Source: an uncultured Haemophilus sp. (GTDB lineage Bacteria; Pseudomonadota; Gammaproteobacteria; Enterobacterales; Pasteurellaceae). From it: a stretch of 6,879 bases of DNA. The notes under the pieces were generated by a model, which did not search any database, was not told the DNA's origin, and saw only the letters and a list, made by a program, of their open reading frames with translations. A program made the position numbers and the translations under genes. The stretch spans positions 1 through 6,879 of the forward strand of contig CAJLFU010000070.1 in the NCBI GenBank assembly GCA_905205995.1, given 5' to 3'. Shown one piece after another: positions 4,554 to 6,879 of this stretch (the first letter of the stretch is position 1; each line of letters begins with the position of its first letter).

Positions 4554-5114
4554 TTACTTCGCAATTAACGCTGTTGCACGTGAAATCACTTCTTTGACTT
4601 CATCATCCGTCAATTTCCCTTCTTTCACAAATTGCACTTTGCCGGTTTTATCAAGCAAAATAATCACGCTGTCTTTTTCTCGCAATCCCCATGCGTTTTT
4701 TACCGCACTTTTATCATCTAAAATCACTTGGCTGTGGGCATTTTCTTTTTTACCTTTTTCTGCACTACTTTTTACAAACATGCCTGTGCCCACGACGGCA
4801 TCATCAGCATTAATAATCGTCGTAGTTTGATATTTAGCTTGGTTAAAATGAGCGGCTTTAATAGCTTCGATCATCGCTTGATTTTTCTCTTTAGCTGCAC
4901 TTCTGCCTGCAATATGCTGAATCACACGGACTTTACCAGGTAATGCCGTTGAGCTCCATGATTTATAAGCCACATCATTGCCATTTAAAGTAATTTCACC
5001 CTTATCTGAAACCGTTACATTAGCTAAAAATTGGTTAGGTTGGATATTGTGAGCGAATGCATTAACTGAGATTAAACTCCCCATCACTGCACTCAAAAGC
5101 ATAATTTTTTTCAT
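4554..5114 (-). CDS. ytfJ: YtfJ family periplasmic protein
   Basis: This 186-residue protein matches enterobacterial YtfJ along its length: YKSWSS near 50-55, GKVRVIQHIAGRSAAKEKN (60-78), IEAIKAA, YQTTTIINADDA (95-106), GTGMFVKSS, and the C-terminal VILLDKTGKVQFVKEGKLT. An N-terminal signal peptide (about residues 1-21, cleavage after AFA) puts it in the periplasm. The family has a thioredoxin-like fold, but this protein has no cysteine at all, so thiol-disulfide exchange is excluded. Its role is unknown. A GAGG sequence before the ATG supports the start. It is transcribed alone, converging on the sigma operon and diverging from yjdM. Confidence 0.92.
   Translation of the reverse strand: MKKIMLLSAVMGSLISVNAFAHNIQPNQFLANVTVSDKGEITLNGNDVAYKSWSSTALPGKVRVIQHIAGRSAAKEKNQAMIEAIKAAHFNQAKYQTTTIINADDAVVGTGMFVKSSAEKGKKENAHSQVILDDKSAVKNAWGLREKDSVIILLDKTGKVQFVKEGKLTDDEVKEVISRATALIAK
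4702..4710 (-). other. DNA uptake signal sequence (reverse)
   Basis: ACCGCACTT is the exact reverse complement of the AAGTGCGGT uptake core, with the usual extra A/T next to it. It lies inside ytfJ. Confidence 0.85.
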
Positions 5115-5148
5115 AAATACCTCATAAATTCCGTGAAATTGCCCATTT

Positions 5149-5177
5149 TTGGCGAATAGTCACTTTTTTGTTATACT
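5149..5177 (+). promoter_or_regulatory. Sigma-70 promoter for yjdM
   Basis: TTGGCG (5149-5154), a 17-base spacer and TATACT (5172-5177) form a good housekeeping promoter about 48 bases before the yjdM start. A second TATACT at 5188-5193 lacks a well-spaced -35. Confidence 0.6.
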
Positions 5178-5185
5178 CCGTGCGC

Positions 5186-5214
5186 ATTATACTTTGCTTA
5201 AATCAGATAAAGAA
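5186..5214 (-). promoter_or_regulatory. Possible sigma-70 promoter for ytfJ
   Basis: On the minus strand a perfect TATAAT (5191-5186) is preceded, 17 bases away, by TTCTTT (5214-5209), a poor -35. It lies next to the opposing yjdM promoter, so the two could compete for polymerase. Confidence 0.45.
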
Positions 5215-5224
5215 GGAAAAAGAA

Positions 5225-5551
5225 ATGGATCAAATGCCAGCTTGCCCAAAATGTAAAGGCGAATATGTTTATCATGATTCTGTGAATTTTGTTTGCCCTG
5301 ATTGTGGCAATGAGTGGAATGGTAACGAAACAGTTGAAGCCGATGAAGATCAACTGATTGTTAAAGATAGCAACGGTAACTTGTTAGCTGATGGTGATGA
5401 TGTGCTTTTAATTAAAGATTTAAAATTAAAAGGTTCATCTGAAGTGTTGAAGAAAGGCACGAAATTCAAAAACATCCGCCTAGTAAACGGTGATCACAAT
5501 GTCGATTGTGGCAAAATTATGTTGAAATCAGAGTTCTTGAAAAAAGCCTAA
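5225..5551 (+). CDS. yjdM: YjdM/PhnA family zinc-ribbon protein
   Basis: This 108-residue protein has an N-terminal zinc ribbon (CPKC at 7-10 and CPDC at 24-27) and a compact C-terminal domain with the family blocks VKDSNGNLLADGDDVLLIKDLK and VLKKGTKFKNIRLV. It matches E. coli YjdM (formerly PhnA, about 111 residues). The old 'alkylphosphonate uptake' label comes from genome position in E. coli and is not a shown function; the true role is unknown. The start at 5225 follows AAGGA and begins the family homology. An in-frame ATG at 5168 is rejected because it lies within the promoter. The gene stands alone and ends at a strong bidirectional terminator. Confidence 0.93.
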   Translation: MDQMPACPKCKGEYVYHDSVNFVCPDCGNEWNGNETVEADEDQLIVKDSNGNLLADGDDVLLIKDLKLKGSSEVLKKGTKFKNIRLVNGDHNVDCGKIMLKSEFLKKA

Positions 5552-5562
5552 GAATTCCCGAT

Positions 5563-5610
5563 AAAAAGAGCGGTCGATTTTAAAATTGTTTTAAATCGAC
5601 CGCTCTTTTT
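5563..5610. terminator. Strong bidirectional terminator between yjdM and pheA
   Basis: Arms at 5563-5580 and 5593-5610 are perfectly complementary over 18 bp (core GAGCGGTCGATTT), with a run of A on one side and of T on the other. It serves both convergent genes. The arms contain AAGAGCGGT, one base from the uptake core, again with the compensating change in the partner arm. Confidence 0.88.
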
Positions 5611-5618
5611 TTATTTTG

Positions 5619-6776
5619 TTATACCTTCGCTGGTTTCACTATTTCACTTGGATAACAACCAAGCACTTTCAGATAATTACTGAACTGCTTAAGCTCTTCC
5701 AAGGCAATTTGGGTATCAGGATGATGAATATTTCCTTCAATCTCCAAATAGAACATTTCTTCCCAAGGTTTTCCATAAATAGGACGAGATTCAAGCTTGG
5801 TCATATTAATACCGTGCTTTTTAAACACAAGTAAAGCATCCACTAGAGAACCCGCTTGTTGCGATGTTGTCATCAATAATAAAGTTTTTGTATGAATTTG
5901 GGGTGAAACTTCACGTGCTTGTTTTGCTACGACAATGAAACGAGTAATGTTGTTTTCTTGGTTAGCAATATTATGTTTTAACACATGTAAGCCGTAAAGC
6001 TTGCCGCCATCTTCATTGCCCAGTGCCGCAATATTAGGTTTATTCAAGCTTGATACAAGCTGCATTGCATGAGAGCTACTTTCGCAGTACTCGATATGTA
6101 CACGCTCAAGACTTTGAATAAATTGACTACACTGCTGGATCACCTGTGGATGGCTATAAAGTGTATCAATTTTACTTAAATCATCTTGCTCATTCACTAA
6201 AACACAGTGCTTGATAGGATAAGCCAACTCGCCTACCAAAGATAAGGTGGTATGTTGAAGCAAATCATAAACTTCATTAATTGCACCTGACGTAGTATTT
6301 TCTAAAGGAAGTACGCCATAATCAGCTTCCCCACTTTCAACCTTTTCAAAAATTTGAGCAAAGGAATCGCAACTGATTTCAGCAAATTGTTGATGATAGC
6401 GAGCTGCATAATTACGCGCAGCCAAATTAGAGTAAGAACCTCGCTTGCCTAAGAAAGCAATATGTAACGTTTCTTCTCGCTGCTCATTGAGTTTTTTCTG
6501 CAAATACACTTGCTGTGTTAGCACAGAATCTTCAATGATCTTTTGGAAGACTGCAGTAATATATTGTGGTTCAAGCTGATAATTTTGACTTTCAGAAAAT
6601 TGAATAAGCTCTTGTAAGAGCTGTTGTTCACGCTCCAAATCGCGCAACGCTTTTTGCGTAACTTCCTTACTTCTTACCACATCATACGCCAAGCGATGGC
6701 GCTCTGAAAGTAGCTTTAACAAGCTGCGATCAATTTGCGTAATTTGCTGACGAATTTCTGATAACTCTAACGCCAT
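5619..6776 (-). CDS. pheA: PheA, chorismate mutase / prephenate dehydratase (P-protein)
   Basis: This 385-residue bifunctional enzyme turns chorismate into prephenate and then phenylpyruvate, the committed steps to phenylalanine. It has three parts. An AroQ chorismate mutase domain (about 1-92) shows IRQQITQIDRSLLKLLSER, K37 and IIEDSVLTQQ. A prephenate dehydratase domain (about 105-285) shows AFLGKRGSYSNLAA, LPLENTTSGAINEVYDLL and the catalytic TRF at 278-280. A C-terminal ACT domain (about 297-380) shows QQAGSLVDALLVF and LESRP at 328-332, the phenylalanine-feedback sites. Length equals the E. coli protein. GSLV replaces the GALV of E. coli, a mild change at the feedback region. AAGGA precedes the ATG. 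There is no room for a Phe leader peptide: the upstream gene ends eight bases before, so attenuation as in E. coli is not seen here. Confidence 0.97.
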   Translation of the reverse strand: MALELSEIRQQITQIDRSLLKLLSERHRLAYDVVRSKEVTQKALRDLEREQQLLQELIQFSESQNYQLEPQYITAVFQKIIEDSVLTQQVYLQKKLNEQREETLHIAFLGKRGSYSNLAARNYAARYHQQFAEISCDSFAQIFEKVESGEADYGVLPLENTTSGAINEVYDLLQHTTLSLVGELAYPIKHCVLVNEQDDLSKIDTLYSHPQVIQQCSQFIQSLERVHIEYCESSSHAMQLVSSLNKPNIAALGNEDGGKLYGLHVLKHNIANQENNITRFIVVAKQAREVSPQIHTKTLLLMTTSQQAGSLVDALLVFKKHGINMTKLESRPIYGKPWEEMFYLEIEGNIHHPDTQIALEELKQFSNYLKVLGCYPSEIVKPAKV

Positions 6777-6784
6777 TTCATTCC

Positions 6785-6879
6785 TTATTTAAAGATTACT
6801 TCATTATGAGGGATGTATTTCTCCGCATTAATAGGTGAATTTTTCTCAAAAAATTCTTTTAAAACATCCGCATCAATAA
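6785..6879 (-). CDS. C-terminal end of unidentified gene upstream of pheA (partial)
   Basis: On the minus strand the last 30 codons of an open frame enter from the window edge and stop at TAA (6787-6785). The tail reads ..DADVLKEFFEKNSPINAEK, followed by YIPHNEVIFK, charged and ordinary in composition. The stop lies eight bases before the pheA ATG, and the pheA ribosome-binding site overlaps it (TAAGGA), so the two are probably one operon. I do not recognise the protein from this fragment. It is called as coding because the frame is open to the edge and ends exactly at the ribosome-binding site of pheA. Confidence 0.6.
   Translation of the reverse strand, partial: IDADVLKEFFEKNSPINAEKYIPHNEVIFK

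Noticed and set aside
4594..4943. Two plus-strand frames opposite ytfJ
   Set aside because: They lie wholly within ytfJ on the other strand, have no ribosome-binding sites or recognisable domains, and are antisense shadows.
6777..6879. Phenylalanine leader peptide and attenuator before pheA
   Set aside because: The upstream frame is open almost to pheA with an 8-base gap; no Phe-rich leader or terminator/antiterminator pair is present.
1..6879. tRNA, rRNA or CRISPR arrays
   Set aside because: No cloverleaf ending in CCA, no rRNA-like sequence and no regularly spaced short repeats were seen on either strand.

Overview
The window looks like chromosome of a Haemophilus species, probably of the H. 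influenzae group. It is AT-rich. It carries two exact copies of the Haemophilus DNA-uptake core AAGTGCGGT (4128-4136 on + and 4702-4710 on -). Its terminators are built from inverted GCGGTC/GACCGC arms, and it has recognisable pheA, ytfJ and yjdM/phnA orthologues.

Layout. Positions 1-218 and 3520-3679 are the two halves of one small secreted, Met/Lys-rich pentapeptide-repeat gene on the minus strand. It is split by a 3301-bp insertion (219-3519). The insertion has perfect 26-bp terminal inverted repeats and is flanked by an 8-bp target duplication, CCATTTTA. Removing the insertion and one duplicate restores an exact 101-codon reading frame. Inside, two direct repeats of 242 bp (about 94% identical by eye), each the C-terminal end of an IS3-family transposase, flank an operon: a DoxX-like membrane protein (hvfX), a Cys-repeat precursor peptide (hvfA), a DUF692/MNIO multinuclear-iron enzyme (hvfB) and its DUF2063 partner (hvfC). 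I see no intact transposase, so the element resembles a mobile insertion cassette: transposon ends plus passenger genes.

How the operon works. HvfB with HvfC is known in nontypeable H. influenzae to convert cysteines in EGKCG motifs of HvfA into oxazolone/thioamide pairs that bind copper(I). The product belongs to the bufferin/oxazolin type of copper-handling RiPP.

Right of the element (3793-4520) lie an ECF sigma factor and a 55-residue zinc-binding anti-sigma factor, divergent from the split gene. The same ECF-like promoter pattern (GTGTAAG, 15-16 nt, CG(A/T)CTAAT) precedes both the hvf operon and the split Met-rich gene. This suggests that one sigma factor controlled both, much as neisserial sigma-E sits with DUF692/DUF2063/DoxX genes.

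The rest is conserved chromosome: ytfJ (minus), divergent yjdM/phnA (plus), a strong bidirectional terminator, pheA (minus), and the last 30 codons of an unidentified minus-strand gene just upstream of pheA, probably co-transcribed with it.
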